From: M3007 sp041736625
GTDB lineage: Bacteria > Bacteroidota > Bacteroidia > Chitinophagales > Saprospiraceae
Assembly (NCBI GenBank): GCA_041736625.1
Contig: JBGSTG010000087.1
Span: 62,001 to 126,000 of the forward strand
Reading direction: 5' to 3'
Length of the DNA stretch: 64,000 nucleotides
Shown: positions 8,433 through 16,794 of the stretch, in pieces
Layout of the letters: every line of letters begins with the position of its first letter
How positions within the stretch are numbered: position 1 is the stretch's first letter
Translations under genes and position numbers: made by a program
The notes under the pieces: generated by a model
Database searches by the model: none
What the model was told of the DNA's origin: nothing
What the model saw: the letters and a program-made list of their open reading frames with translations, nothing else

Positions 8433-8459
8433 CTGTGTCAGGGCCAAGCCAAAACACCC

Positions 8460-8732
8460 ATGCGCTATTCCATCACAACATTAAAAAAACTGGAAGAGTT
8501 GTTCCGAGAACTGGACTACGCTGTCCGGTACGAAAAAGGCAGTTTCCAGAGTGGATACTGCATTGTGGAACACCGCCGCATTGCGGTCATCAATAAGTTT
8601 TTTGACACCGAAGCCCGCATCAACTGTTTGCTCGACATCCTGTCGGGCATCGAATTCGATCTTGATCGGCTGTCGCCCAAATCCCGCGAACTCATTGAAA
8701 AGTGGAAAAAAGAACAGGCGGACGCAAACTGA
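8460..8732 (+). CDS. Small conserved hypothetical protein
   Basis: The 90-residue product is mostly helical and charged, with KKLEELFRELDYAVRYEKG near the start, a short beta segment (YCIVEHRRIAVINKFFD) and a final basic/acidic helix ending KKEQADAN. It has no signal peptide or membrane segment. The gene overlaps the following MBL-fold gene by 31 bases, which suggests coupled translation and a shared role. I do not recognise the domain. The start at 8460 follows a good -7 box. Confidence 0.7.
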   Translation: MRYSITTLKKLEELFRELDYAVRYEKGSFQSGYCIVEHRRIAVINKFFDTEARINCLLDILSGIEFDLDRLSPKSRELIEKWKKEQADAN

Positions 8733-9484
8733 CCCTGCTCGGCACCGGCACGTCGCAGGGTGTTCCGGTCATCGGATGCGCATGCGCCGTTTGCCGCTCC
8801 GCAGACCCACGCGACAAGCGCCTGCGCTGCTCGGCACTGTACGCCGAGGGGCCCTTGAATATCCTGATTGATTCAGGCCCCGATTTCCGACAGCAAATGC
8901 TGCGCGAAAAAGTGCAACACCTCGACGCCATACTGCTCACCCACGAACACAACGACCACATCATCGGGCTGGATGACATCCGGCCGTTCAACTTCCGCTC
9001 CGGCCGGCCCATGGCGGTGTACGCACTGCCCCGGGTGCTGAATGACGTGCGCAAGCGATTTGAATACGTATTCACCGATCAGGTACCCGGGCTCCCCCGG
9101 ATTCAACTGCTGCCCATTGACCCGGAGCAAATGCTCCAGTTTGGTTTTTTAACGGTTCAACCGGTGCGGATTCTGCATGGCACACTGCCCATTGTGGGCT
9201 TTCGCATCGGAGACCTGGCCTACCTCACCGATGTCAAGCATCTGCCCGCCACCGAGTGGCACAAGCTGGACGGCGTGCGCTACCTCGTAGTCAGCGCGTT
9301 GCACCACCACGAACACCCCAGCCATATGAACCTCACGGAAGCGTTGGCTTTCGTCGAACGATTGAGCCCCGAGCAAGCGTGGCTCACCCACATCAGCCAC
9401 CATATGGGCCTCGCCGCCGAAGTGGAGCAGATCCTGCCCGGGGGAATCCATTTAGCATACGACGGACTGGAGATATCCTGCTAA
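8702..9484 (+). CDS. MBL-fold metallohydrolase (PhnP/YycJ-like)
   Basis: The 260-residue product has the metal-binding signature LLTHEHNDHIIGLDD (HxHxDH) near residues 78-92, a distal His in the LHHHEHPSHMN segment and a histidine in THISHHMG near residue 232. It opens with LLGTGTSQGVPVIGC and a CxxC-like CACAVC pair, as in PhnP-type phosphodiesterases, which bind two metals and cleave cyclic phosphodiesters. The exact substrate is unknown. The likely start is GTG, inside the upstream gene; no ATG exists before the conserved LTLLGTG strand. Confidence 0.85.
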   Translation: MEKRTGGRKLTLLGTGTSQGVPVIGCACAVCRSADPRDKRLRCSALYAEGPLNILIDSGPDFRQQMLREKVQHLDAILLTHEHNDHIIGLDDIRPFNFRSGRPMAVYALPRVLNDVRKRFEYVFTDQVPGLPRIQLLPIDPEQMLQFGFLTVQPVRILHGTLPIVGFRIGDLAYLTDVKHLPATEWHKLDGVRYLVVSALHHHEHPSHMNLTEALAFVERLSPEQAWLTHISHHMGLAAEVEQILPGGIHLAYDGLEISC

Positions 9485-9508
9485 TTTTGCCGTTCTGATC
9501 TTATCGCG

Positions 9509-10588
9509 TTGCAAAGCGTACCTCTTTCATACTTACACCTCGATTGGGCCGACCGGTTGCGCAACTGGGCAACTTTTCTGGTCCTGGCCCTGCATGTGGC
9601 GGCGCCCGTCGCCCAGGAAAACACCGACTTCAGCAGCAGCGAATGGTGGGCAGGAAACTTTTGGGACTCCCTGGGGCGACCCGCAGTGCCCCTGTTTGTT
9701 ATGCTCAGCGGGTACTTGCTGCTGAGAAAAGACTATCCGCTTTCCGATTTCCTCTTGCGCCGCTTCATTCGCGTGGTTATTCCCTCGTTGTTCTGGATGC
9801 TGGTGTACAGCTTTTACAACCACGTGGCCGATGGGCAACCGGCTACCTGGATAGAAGCGTTGCGCGGGCTGGTGAGTGGCCCTGTGCATTACCACTTATG
9901 GTTTGTTTACCTTATTCTGGGGATATACATCACCTACCCGCTGCTCGTGCCATGGGTGCGTACCGCAACGGAAAAGGATTACCTGTATTTTTTCGTGGTC
10001 TGCCTGCTGGGCACCTGGGTTTATAAAATTTTGGTGTGGTTTTTCGACCTGGAGATCGGGATATACTTCGAGTTGTTCACCAACCAGGTGGGTTATTTTG
10101 TGCTGGGATACTATCTGGGGCACAAACTACCCAAGGGATCACCGCAACTGACGCCCGGCATCCGCAACTGGCGCTGGTCACCGGGTATATTGGTCGCCGG
10201 AGCCTGGGCACTCATCGTGCTCGGCACGGCCGCAATTGCCATCGGCACCTGGTGGGCCAGCCGCACGTTCGGCAATGTATTTCACGGCTTTTTTTACGAT
10301 TATCTAACGCCCGGCGTGACGATCAGCGCTATAGGGTGGTTCCTGCTGGCTCGGCACGCGTGGAACGGTCCGGCCCTCCGCCCGATCGAATCGGCACTGG
10401 CGGCTACCAGCTTCGGCATCTACCTGATTCACGTATTGGTGATGGACTGGTGGAGCGAAGCGGGCTACTGGCAGAGCAAGTGCCACCCCATGATGTGCAT
10501 CCCGATCGTTGCCGTGCTCGTGTTCTCCATGAGTTTCCTGATGGTGGCTTTGCTTCGGGTATTCGGATGGGGGCGTCGGATTACCTGA
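9509..10588 (+). CDS. Acyltransferase family 3 membrane protein
   Basis: The 359-residue product has about ten hydrophobic helices. The first carries ADRLRNWATFLVLALHV, with the family's Arg and His, and VPLFVMLSGYLLLRK is the second diagnostic stretch. Members (OatA, WecH, NodX types) move acetyl or other acyl groups onto sugars of surface polymers at the membrane. The acceptor is unknown. The start shown is TTG at 9509; no ATG lies near enough to the first helix, so the start is uncertain. It lies 24 bases after the MBL-fold gene and converges on the DUF4397 gene. Confidence 0.82.
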   Translation: MQSVPLSYLHLDWADRLRNWATFLVLALHVAAPVAQENTDFSSSEWWAGNFWDSLGRPAVPLFVMLSGYLLLRKDYPLSDFLLRRFIRVVIPSLFWMLVYSFYNHVADGQPATWIEALRGLVSGPVHYHLWFVYLILGIYITYPLLVPWVRTATEKDYLYFFVVCLLGTWVYKILVWFFDLEIGIYFELFTNQVGYFVLGYYLGHKLPKGSPQLTPGIRNWRWSPGILVAGAWALIVLGTAAIAIGTWWASRTFGNVFHGFFYDYLTPGVTISAIGWFLLARHAWNGPALRPIESALAATSFGIYLIHVLVMDWWSEAGYWQSKCHPMMCIPIVAVLVFSMSFLMVALLRVFGWGRRIT

Positions 10589-10595
10589 GTCATAA

Positions 10596-10632
10596 AAAAT
10601 GAGCCATCCCGCTGGCCGGGATGACTCATTTT
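10596..10632. terminator. Bidirectional intrinsic terminator
   Basis: A 16-bp stem with one mismatch and a CTGGC loop starts with AAAAT and ends with ATTTT, so it gives a T tract on both strands. It lies between the convergent acyltransferase and DUF4397 genes. Confidence 0.8.
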
Positions 10633-10661
10633 GGGCAGTCAGACTGCTTTGGGTGCGTGTA

Positions 10662-13600
10662 TTATCGTTGTACCGCAAACTTGACGGCGCGGGCGCCACC
10701 GTCGGACACCAGTTCAAGCTGGTAGAATCCGGCGGGCAGGGTGCTCACGTCGAGTCGCTGGTTGAAAGCGCCGGCGTTCACCGTACCAAAGTCTCCTTCC
10801 TGGATCAGTCGGCCGGCTACATCGCGTACACCGTAGCGCAGGTCTTCCGCTTCGGTCAGGGAGAAGTTCAGCATCAGTTCGTCCGTTGCCGGATTGGGTG
10901 CGATTTGTACGTATTCGATCTTGTTGTCCAACTCATTGGTGCTCACCACCACCGGCAGCGGGAAGGTTGTGCCGTCGGTCAGCGCCACCCATACCTCAAA
11001 GCCGGGGGTACCGGCGCCGAAGAAACCGGAGGCGAAAACCGTAGCCGCCTGGCCGCCCAGGGCGGTAACGTCGGCGCGGTAGGTTACCAGTACAGTGCTG
11101 TTGTCGTTGGCCGGCGTGAGGTCGAGCAGGTAGCTGGCCGGGGGCACATCCTGATAGGCCGTGAACTCGCCGAAGTCAACGTCGTCGAAGATCACCGGAC
11201 CGGCGCCGGGCAGTTTAACGTCTACACCGGGCGCGTCAGGCGATCCGTGGAACAGGTTCAAGGAAACCACACCGGCGTTGGGCGCGCGGAAGCGGCCGTT
11301 TTCATCAATGTAAAGCTGGAACGGCGTCGCCGGGTTACCCACCACACCGGCAGCCATGACCGTGTAGGTGCGGCCGGTTTCCAGACCGGAGACCGGCAGG
11401 GTGTAAATGGCCTGTCCTACCGAGGTGCTGTTTCCGGGCGCCACGGCCAGGTTGAACGCCACATCCGAGGGCAGGAAATCGACGCCGGAAGCCGTGCGGA
11501 ATTCAAAATCTTCCAGAATCTTAACGTTGTCGAAATACACGTCTACGACGGGCGAAGGCGAGTTGTGGATCACCTGCACACGCGACCAGGGCTGCAATGC
11601 AATAATGACGCCGTTTGGCGCAACGATCAGCAGGCCGAAGTCGTCGCCAACCAGACCGCCGGCGAGAACCAATCCGGCAAACCCTTCCAGACCGGAAAAG
11701 TCGCCACCCCAGGTACCCACCGTTTGTTTACCACTGGTGGTCTCCACGTCGAAGAGGTAAAAATCCGGCGTAAGGGACACATAGTCGGCAAATTCACCGT
11801 ATTGGAAATCGGTGAGTACGGTCAGTTCGTTTTCCAGCTCGATCACGTCCACCGCAGGTGCGTTGGGCGAACCGTGGTGGATGGCGAGTTGCATGGTGTT
11901 GGGGTCGGTCGACAGCTCCCGCGCGTTGTCGTACACCTGGAAGGTGAACGGCGTGGTCGGGTTGCCGACGATGCCGCTGGCCAGTACATAGTACGTCTTG
12001 TTGGGCTCAAAAATCACGGGAATATTTACCAGTGTATCGGCAACAGAGCTGCTGGTACCGGGCGCAACGCCAAAGTTAAAGGTCACGCCGGCCGGAAAAT
12101 CAAAGAACGCGGTTGCGGTGCGGTAGGCGAAGTCGTTGATCGCCAGGTCGCCGTCAATGTACACGTCTACCGTCGGCGACGGGCTGTTGTGAATGATCTG
12201 CACACGGGCAAACTCGGGCAGCGCCGTCAGCGGGAATTCGACCACGGTGCCGTCGGGCAACGCAGCGAACAGACCAAAGCCGGGGGTTCCGGTCAACAGG
12301 CCGCTGGCAAACACGCGGGCCGCGCCGCCTTGCAAACCACTCAGGTCGGCCGTGTACGCGCCCACCACATCCGGTTGGCCGGCAGGGCGAACCACCAGCA
12401 GATAGACATCGGCAGGTACGCTGAAGAACGGTGAGAATTCACCATAAGCCAGGTTGCTGATGATATTGCCGGCGCCGAACACGTCCACATCCACGGCAGG
12501 AGCGTCAGTGGCGCCGTGGTGCACAGCGAATTCAACAGCATTCGGGTCGATGGCTGCTTCGCGGGAGTCGTCTACAAACAAGGTAAAAGGTGTAGTCGGG
12601 TTGCCCACGATACCACCGGCAAACACGGCAAAAGTACCCCCTGCCGGGAAGTTGACCGGGAAAGAGGCGATCACGTCATCTACCGAGGAACTGTTGTCAA
12701 AAGCCACACCCACCGCAAAATCGCGGTCGGCAGGCACATTCACGTACGGCGTGGCCGTGCGATAAGCAAAATTATCGATGAACAACACCGAACCGGCGTA
12801 CACATCCACCAGTGGCGAGGGCGAGTTGTGGATCACCTGAATGCGGGCGGTCGGAGTCGCCGGGAGTTCCAGAACGGTTCCGTCGGCCAGCGCGGCAAAC
12901 AGACCAAACGCGGGCGTGTCGCCCAGCAAACCGGAGGCGAAAACATAAGCGGCGCCACCGGCCAGACCGCTCAGGTCGGCCCGGAAGGCAGCCAAAATCG
13001 GGTTATTGCCCGCAGCGCTTACGCCGAGGTCGTACACACCCGGGTCGAGGCTCAAGTAGCCGGTAAGCTCGCCGTAAGCGAGGTCGGAGATCACATTGCC
13101 GGTGAGGAGCTCGTCTACGTCCACAGCCGGTGCGTTGGTAGAACCGTGCAGGACGTTTACATCCACCTTCGCCGGATCGGAAGCCAATTCGCGGCCCTGG
13201 TCGTCGACGATGAGGGTAAACGGCGTGGCCAGGTCGCCCACGATGCCGGAAGCCGTCACCACATAGGTGCCGCCCTCTGCAAACGTTGCCTGGAAATTGG
13301 CAATCGTGTCGTCAACAGACGAACTGTTCTCCAGTGCAATACCAATGTTCAGCAGTACATCGGCGGGCACATCGCCAAACGGCGTAGCGGTGCGGTATAC
13401 AAAATTGTCGATCAGCAGACCACCGTTGGCGTACACGTCTACCGTCGGGTTGGGCGAGTTGTGGATCACTTGCAGACGGGCGGTGGCATTGTAGGCCGGG
13501 AACTCGATCACATCGCCGTTGGGCAGGGCTGCGAACAGACCGAAATCGGGCGAGCCGGCCAGGAGCCCGGAGGCGAATACATAAGCGGCGCCGCCTTTCA

Positions 13601-16103
13601 GGCCACTGAGGTCGGCTTCGAAACGAGCAACCACGGTACTGGTGCCGGCGGGTTTGACGCGCAGGCGATACAAAGCGGGATCTACACTCAGGTAAGGGGT
13701 AAATTCGCCGTAGGAGATGTCCTCCACCAGATTACCCACGCCGAAAGCCTCTACGTCAACCGCCGGGGCATCCGTTGCGCCATGCAACACGGCAAACTGA
13801 ACCTTAGCGGTGTCGGTGGATGCCTCAAGGCCCATGTCGTTGGCGATGAGGGTAAACGGTGTAGTCGGGTCGCCCACGATACCGGAGGCCGTGACGACGT
13901 ATGTTTTGCCCTCTTCAAACGTTACCTGAAAGTTCACCAGCGTATCGTCTACCGAGGCGCTGTTGTCCAGTGCAACGCCCAGGTCGATGGCTGCATCGGC
14001 AGCCACATTTATAAACGGTGTGGCGGTGCGGTATACAAAATTGTCGAGCAACAGGTTTCCGTTGGCGTACACATCCACCGTTGGGCTGGGCGAGTTGTGG
14101 ATCACCTGCAGGCGGGCGGTGGGGTCGTAGGTAGGGAATTCCACCACGTCGCCGTTGGGAAGGGCAGCGAACAGGCCGAAATCGGGCGAGCCGGCCAGCA
14201 GTCCGGAGGCGAATACATAAGCGGCGGCGCCTTTCAGGGCGCTGAGGTTGGCTTCAAAGCGCGCAACCACTGTGCTGGTGCCGGCGGGCTTCACACGCAG
14301 GCGATAGACACCCGGGTCCACGCTCAGGTAAGGGGTAAATTCGCCGTAGGAGATGTCCTCCACCAGGTTACCCACACCAAAAGCCTCTACGTCAACTGCA
14401 GGGGCATCTGTGGCGCCGTGCAGCACGGCAAACTGAACTTTAGCGGTGTCGGTGGATGCCTCAAGGCCCATGTCGTTGGCGATGAGGGTAAACGGCGTGG
14501 TCGGGTTGCCCACGATGCCGGAGGCGGTGACAACGTACGTTTTGCCTTCTTCAAAAGTGACGTTGAAGTTTACGAGGGTATCGTCAACAGACGTGCTGGT
14601 GCTCAGCGCTATGCCCAGGTCGATGGCGAGGTCGGCCTCGATGTCGATAAAAGGCGTAGCGGTGCGGTACACAAAATCGTTGAGCAGGATGGTGCCGCCG
14701 GCGTAAACATCCACCGTTGGTTCCGGGCTGTTGTGGATCACCTGCACACGCGCCAGCGGGACGTAGGTCGGCAGTTCGATCACGTCGCCGTTGGGCAGGG
14801 CTGCAAAAAGTCCAAATGCAGGTGTACCGCCCAGGATACCGGAAGCGAAAACATAGGCGGCGCCCCCTTTCAGGGCGCTCAGGTTTGCTTCGTAACGAGC
14901 AACGACCGTGTTGGTGCCGGCGGGTTTGATGCGCAGGCGGTAAGAAGCGGGATCTACGCTCAGGTAGTCGGAAAATTCGCCATAGGAAATGTTTTCAACG
15001 AGGTTGCCCACGCCAAACGCCTCCACATCCACGGCAGGCGCGTTGGTGGAGCCGTGCAGCACGGCAAACTGAACTTTGCTGGTGTCGGTGGAAGCCTCGC
15101 GGCCGCCGTCGTTGACATTCAGGGTAAACGGAGTGGTCGGGTCGCCTACGATGCCGGAGGCCGTTACAATATACGTTTTGGCATTTTCCAGGGTTACCGG
15201 GAAGTTCACCAGGGTGTCGGCTACCGAAGTGCTGGTACCGGGTGCGATGCCGATATTGAGCAGTTCGTCGCCGGGCACATCAATAAACGGTGTAGCGGTG
15301 CGGTATTCAAAATCATCGAGCAGCAGATCGCCGTTCACATACACGTCTACAATGGGGTCGGGGCTGTTGTGAATCACTTGCAGGCGCGCGATGGAAACGC
15401 GCTCCAGCTCGACCACTGTGCCGTCGGCCAGTGAAGCAAAAACGCTGAAAGCGGGCGCCTGGCCGCTGAGGTAGCCGCTGGCAAATACGCGAACAGCCTG
15501 TCCGGCCAGACCGCTCAGGTCGGCGCGGTACGTGGCCACCACGGCGTCGCTGCCGGCGGGTTTCACGTCCAGAAAATACTCGGCAGGATCTACAGAAACA
15601 TAAGGTGTAAACTCACCGTAAGTCACATCGGCGAACAGGCTCGGGCCGCGGCGCACGGCGATGTCCACTGCGGGGGCATCGGGCGATGCGTGAAAAACAC
15701 TGATGTCGACCTTGTTGGGATCGAGTGCAGCCTCCCGGGCATTCTCATCGAGAATGTATTCGAGGGAATTGAGGTCGCTGATCTCCCCTTTCACAAACGC
15801 GCAATAGGTGCGGTTGGGCAGAAAGGTTTGGTTGACGGAGTAGATGGACTCACTCGCGGAGACGCTGTTTTCGGGCGCTACGCCGATTACGAAACCCAGG
15901 TTGGCCGGGAAGTCGGTGAAAGGCGTGGCGGATCGAAACACAAAGTTGTCGCCGACCAGGGAATCGCCAAACGGAGGCAGCGAAAGCCAGACATCCACCG
16001 TCGGATCAATGACGGTGTGAATGGTCTGCACGCGAGCCGTTTGGGCCCCGGCGCCGACTGCACTCAGCAGCAGCGCGAGAAGGGTAATGGTTAATGCTCT
16101 CAT
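10662..16103 (-). CDS. Eight-unit DUF4397 repeat surface protein with T9SS type A sorting domain
   Basis: The 1813-residue product has a signal peptide (residues 1-20, ending GAGAQ) and then eight repeats of about 215 residues. Each begins ARxQVIHNSPxPxVDVY and has a second half with LHGxxxAPAVDV, YGEFxxYLSVDP and AAYVFASGLL. This is the DUF4397 pattern, a beta-rich module found in exported proteins. The last 75 residues form a T9SS type A sorting domain (IAPNPATDELML, then LPAGFYQLEL and VKFAVQ), which predicts secretion through the outer membrane and cell-surface attachment. The start at 16103 begins the signal peptide directly. Repeats 3-5 are nearly identical at DNA level, which points to recent duplication or gene conversion. 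The molecular role is unknown; adhesion or matrix formation is a guess. Confidence 0.9.
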   Translation of the reverse strand: MRALTITLLALLLSAVGAGAQTARVQTIHTVIDPTVDVWLSLPPFGDSLVGDNFVFRSATPFTDFPANLGFVIGVAPENSVSASESIYSVNQTFLPNRTYCAFVKGEISDLNSLEYILDENAREAALDPNKVDISVFHASPDAPAVDIAVRRGPSLFADVTYGEFTPYVSVDPAEYFLDVKPAGSDAVVATYRADLSGLAGQAVRVFASGYLSGQAPAFSVFASLADGTVVELERVSIARLQVIHNSPDPIVDVYVNGDLLLDDFEYRTATPFIDVPGDELLNIGIAPGTSTSVADTLVNFPVTLENAKTYIVTASGIVGDPTTPFTLNVNDGGREASTDTSKVQFAVLHGSTNAPAVDVEAFGVGNLVENISYGEFSDYLSVDPASYRLRIKPAGTNTVVARYEANLSALKGGAAYVFASGILGGTPAFGLFAALPNGDVIELPTYVPLARVQVIHNSPEPTVDVYAGGTILLNDFVYRTATPFIDIEADLAIDLGIALSTSTSVDDTLVNFNVTFEEGKTYVVTASGIVGNPTTPFTLIANDMGLEASTDTAKVQFAVLHGATDAPAVDVEAFGVGNLVEDISYGEFTPYLSVDPGVYRLRVKPAGTSTVVARFEANLSALKGAAAYVFASGLLAGSPDFGLFAALPNGDVVEFPTYDPTARLQVIHNSPSPTVDVYANGNLLLDNFVYRTATPFINVAADAAIDLGVALDNSASVDDTLVNFQVTFEEGKTYVVTASGIVGDPTTPFTLIANDMGLEASTDTAKVQFAVLHGATDAPAVDVEAFGVGNLVEDISYGEFTPYLSVDPALYRLRVKPAGTSTVVARFEADLSGLKGGAAYVFASGLLAGSPDFGLFAALPNGDVIEFPAYNATARLQVIHNSPNPTVDVYANGGLLIDNFVYRTATPFGDVPADVLLNIGIALENSSSVDDTIANFQATFAEGGTYVVTASGIVGDLATPFTLIVDDQGRELASDPAKVDVNVLHGSTNAPAVDVDELLTGNVISDLAYGELTGYLSLDPGVYDLGVSAAGNNPILAAFRADLSGLAGGAAYVFASGLLGDTPAFGLFAALADGTVLELPATPTARIQVIHNSPSPLVDVYAGSVLFIDNFAYRTATPYVNVPADRDFAVGVAFDNSSSVDDVIASFPVNFPAGGTFAVFAGGIVGNPTTPFTLFVDDSREAAIDPNAVEFAVHHGATDAPAVDVDVFGAGNIISNLAYGEFSPFFSVPADVYLLVVRPAGQPDVVGAYTADLSGLQGGAARVFASGLLTGTPGFGLFAALPDGTVVEFPLTALPEFARVQIIHNSPSPTVDVYIDGDLAINDFAYRTATAFFDFPAGVTFNFGVAPGTSSSVADTLVNIPVIFEPNKTYYVLASGIVGNPTTPFTFQVYDNARELSTDPNTMQLAIHHGSPNAPAVDVIELENELTVLTDFQYGEFADYVSLTPDFYLFDVETTSGKQTVGTWGGDFSGLEGFAGLVLAGGLVGDDFGLLIVAPNGVIIALQPWSRVQVIHNSPSPVVDVYFDNVKILEDFEFRTASGVDFLPSDVAFNLAVAPGNSTSVGQAIYTLPVSGLETGRTYTVMAAGVVGNPATPFQLYIDENGRFRAPNAGVVSLNLFHGSPDAPGVDVKLPGAGPVIFDDVDFGEFTAYQDVPPASYLLDLTPANDNSTVLVTYRADVTALGGQAATVFASGFFGAGTPGFEVWVALTDGTTFPLPVVVSTNELDNKIEYVQIAPNPATDELMLNFSLTEAEDLRYGVRDVAGRLIQEGDFGTVNAGAFNQRLDVSTLPAGFYQLELVSDGGARAVKFAVQR

Positions 16104-16338
16104 GACAAAAGAAAATTGGTTTAAGAATTGGTTTCTGTATGATAGGAGGAACAATGTTTGTGGAAGGGGGTTTAAAGTTTTACTGTTAAAGACTAAACAA
16201 AACTTGGTTAATGTAAAATTTGGGCAAATTGGGTCACAGTTGGTTTGCCGGCGCCGGTTCCTTTCCTCTGGTGCCAAGCGAGGCGATGGCTCGCCCGCCC
16301 CAAAGCTAAAAGGGATTTGCCGATGTGCTTTTCGGATA

Positions 16339-16369
16339 TTTGACAAGTTAACAAAAATCCGTATATTTG
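16339..16369 (+). promoter_or_regulatory. Consensus Bacteroidota promoter of the antitoxin gene
   Basis: TTTG (16339-16342), exactly 19 bases, then TATATTTG (16362-16369). Transcription should start near 16376, only about 13 bases before the ATG, giving a very short leader. Confidence 0.75.
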
Positions 16370-16388
16370 TGTGAATTTGCGTCTTGTC

Positions 16389-16625
16389 ATGCACACATAT
16401 ACCATCGGAGACCTAAAAACGAATTTTTCTCACATCCTTGAATTGGTGCGTTCAGGAGAAAAGGTGGCCATCACGTACGGAAAAAAGAGAAAAGTTGTAG
16501 CCTATCTCGTTCCACACCTGAAGGAATCATCGGATAAACGCCCGTTGGGTTTGTTGGCAGGAATAGCGAAAGTCACCTTTACCGACGACTTTAAAATGAC
16601 TGAAACAGCGTTTCTGGGGCTATGA
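16389..16625 (+). CDS. Phd/YefM-type antitoxin of a decayed toxin-antitoxin pair
   Basis: The 78-residue product begins YTIGDLKTNFSHILELVRSG, the typical prevent-host-death DNA-binding start, followed by EKVAITYGKKRKVVAYLVP and a C-terminal toxin-binding tail LGLLAGIAKVTF...FKMTETAFLGL. Such antitoxins bind their own promoter and neutralise PIN-domain ribonuclease toxins. The chosen ATG follows a consensus promoter and gives the canonical N-terminus. The reading frame is intact, but the partner toxin gene beginning at its stop codon is reduced to a fragment, so the antitoxin is now an orphan. Confidence 0.85.
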   Translation: MHTYTIGDLKTNFSHILELVRSGEKVAITYGKKRKVVAYLVPHLKESSDKRPLGLLAGIAKVTFTDDFKMTETAFLGL

Positions 16626-16714
16626 GGCACCCCAAGTCTGAACACCTCACCATCCTGAGCAAAGACGAAACAATGAAACAATACGCGTCTGAAGGGATAT
16701 CGGTGGTTTGGTGA
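16622..16714 (+). pseudogene. C-terminal remnant of a PIN-domain toxin
   Basis: A 30-codon frame starts at ATGA, overlapping the antitoxin stop exactly as an intact toxin gene would. Its last part, LTILSKDETMKQYASEGISVVW, reads in two pieces as LTILSKDETMKQY and GISVVW: the closing beta-strand, SKD/SRD turn and terminal VxVxW that end PIN-domain (VapC-like) toxins. The catalytic acidic core, about 100 residues, is missing. The simplest reading is an internal deletion that kept the start codon and the extreme C-terminus. The product is too small to be active. Confidence 0.6.
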
Positions 16715-16760
16715 TGCGCGTTTTTCCACGCGGTGGAATGATTTTTCACCTGCTACCCCC

Positions 16761-16768
16761 TATTTTTG
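16761..16768 (+). promoter_or_regulatory. -7 element of the leuS promoter
   Basis: TATTTTTG fits TAnnTTTG and lies 27 bases before the leuS ATG. No clear TTG is present 19-21 bases upstream. Confidence 0.4.
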
Positions 16769-16794
16769 CGTTTCCCAAACAAAATTTTCTCCGC

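Noticed and set aside
13500..15300. CRISPR or phage-related repeats
   Set aside because: The periodic DNA is coding repeat of a DUF4397 protein in one open frame.
10599..15434. Very long plus-strand frames (611 and 972 residues) opposite the DUF4397 gene
   Set aside because: They mirror the repeats of the real gene and show only the repetitive pattern inherited from it.
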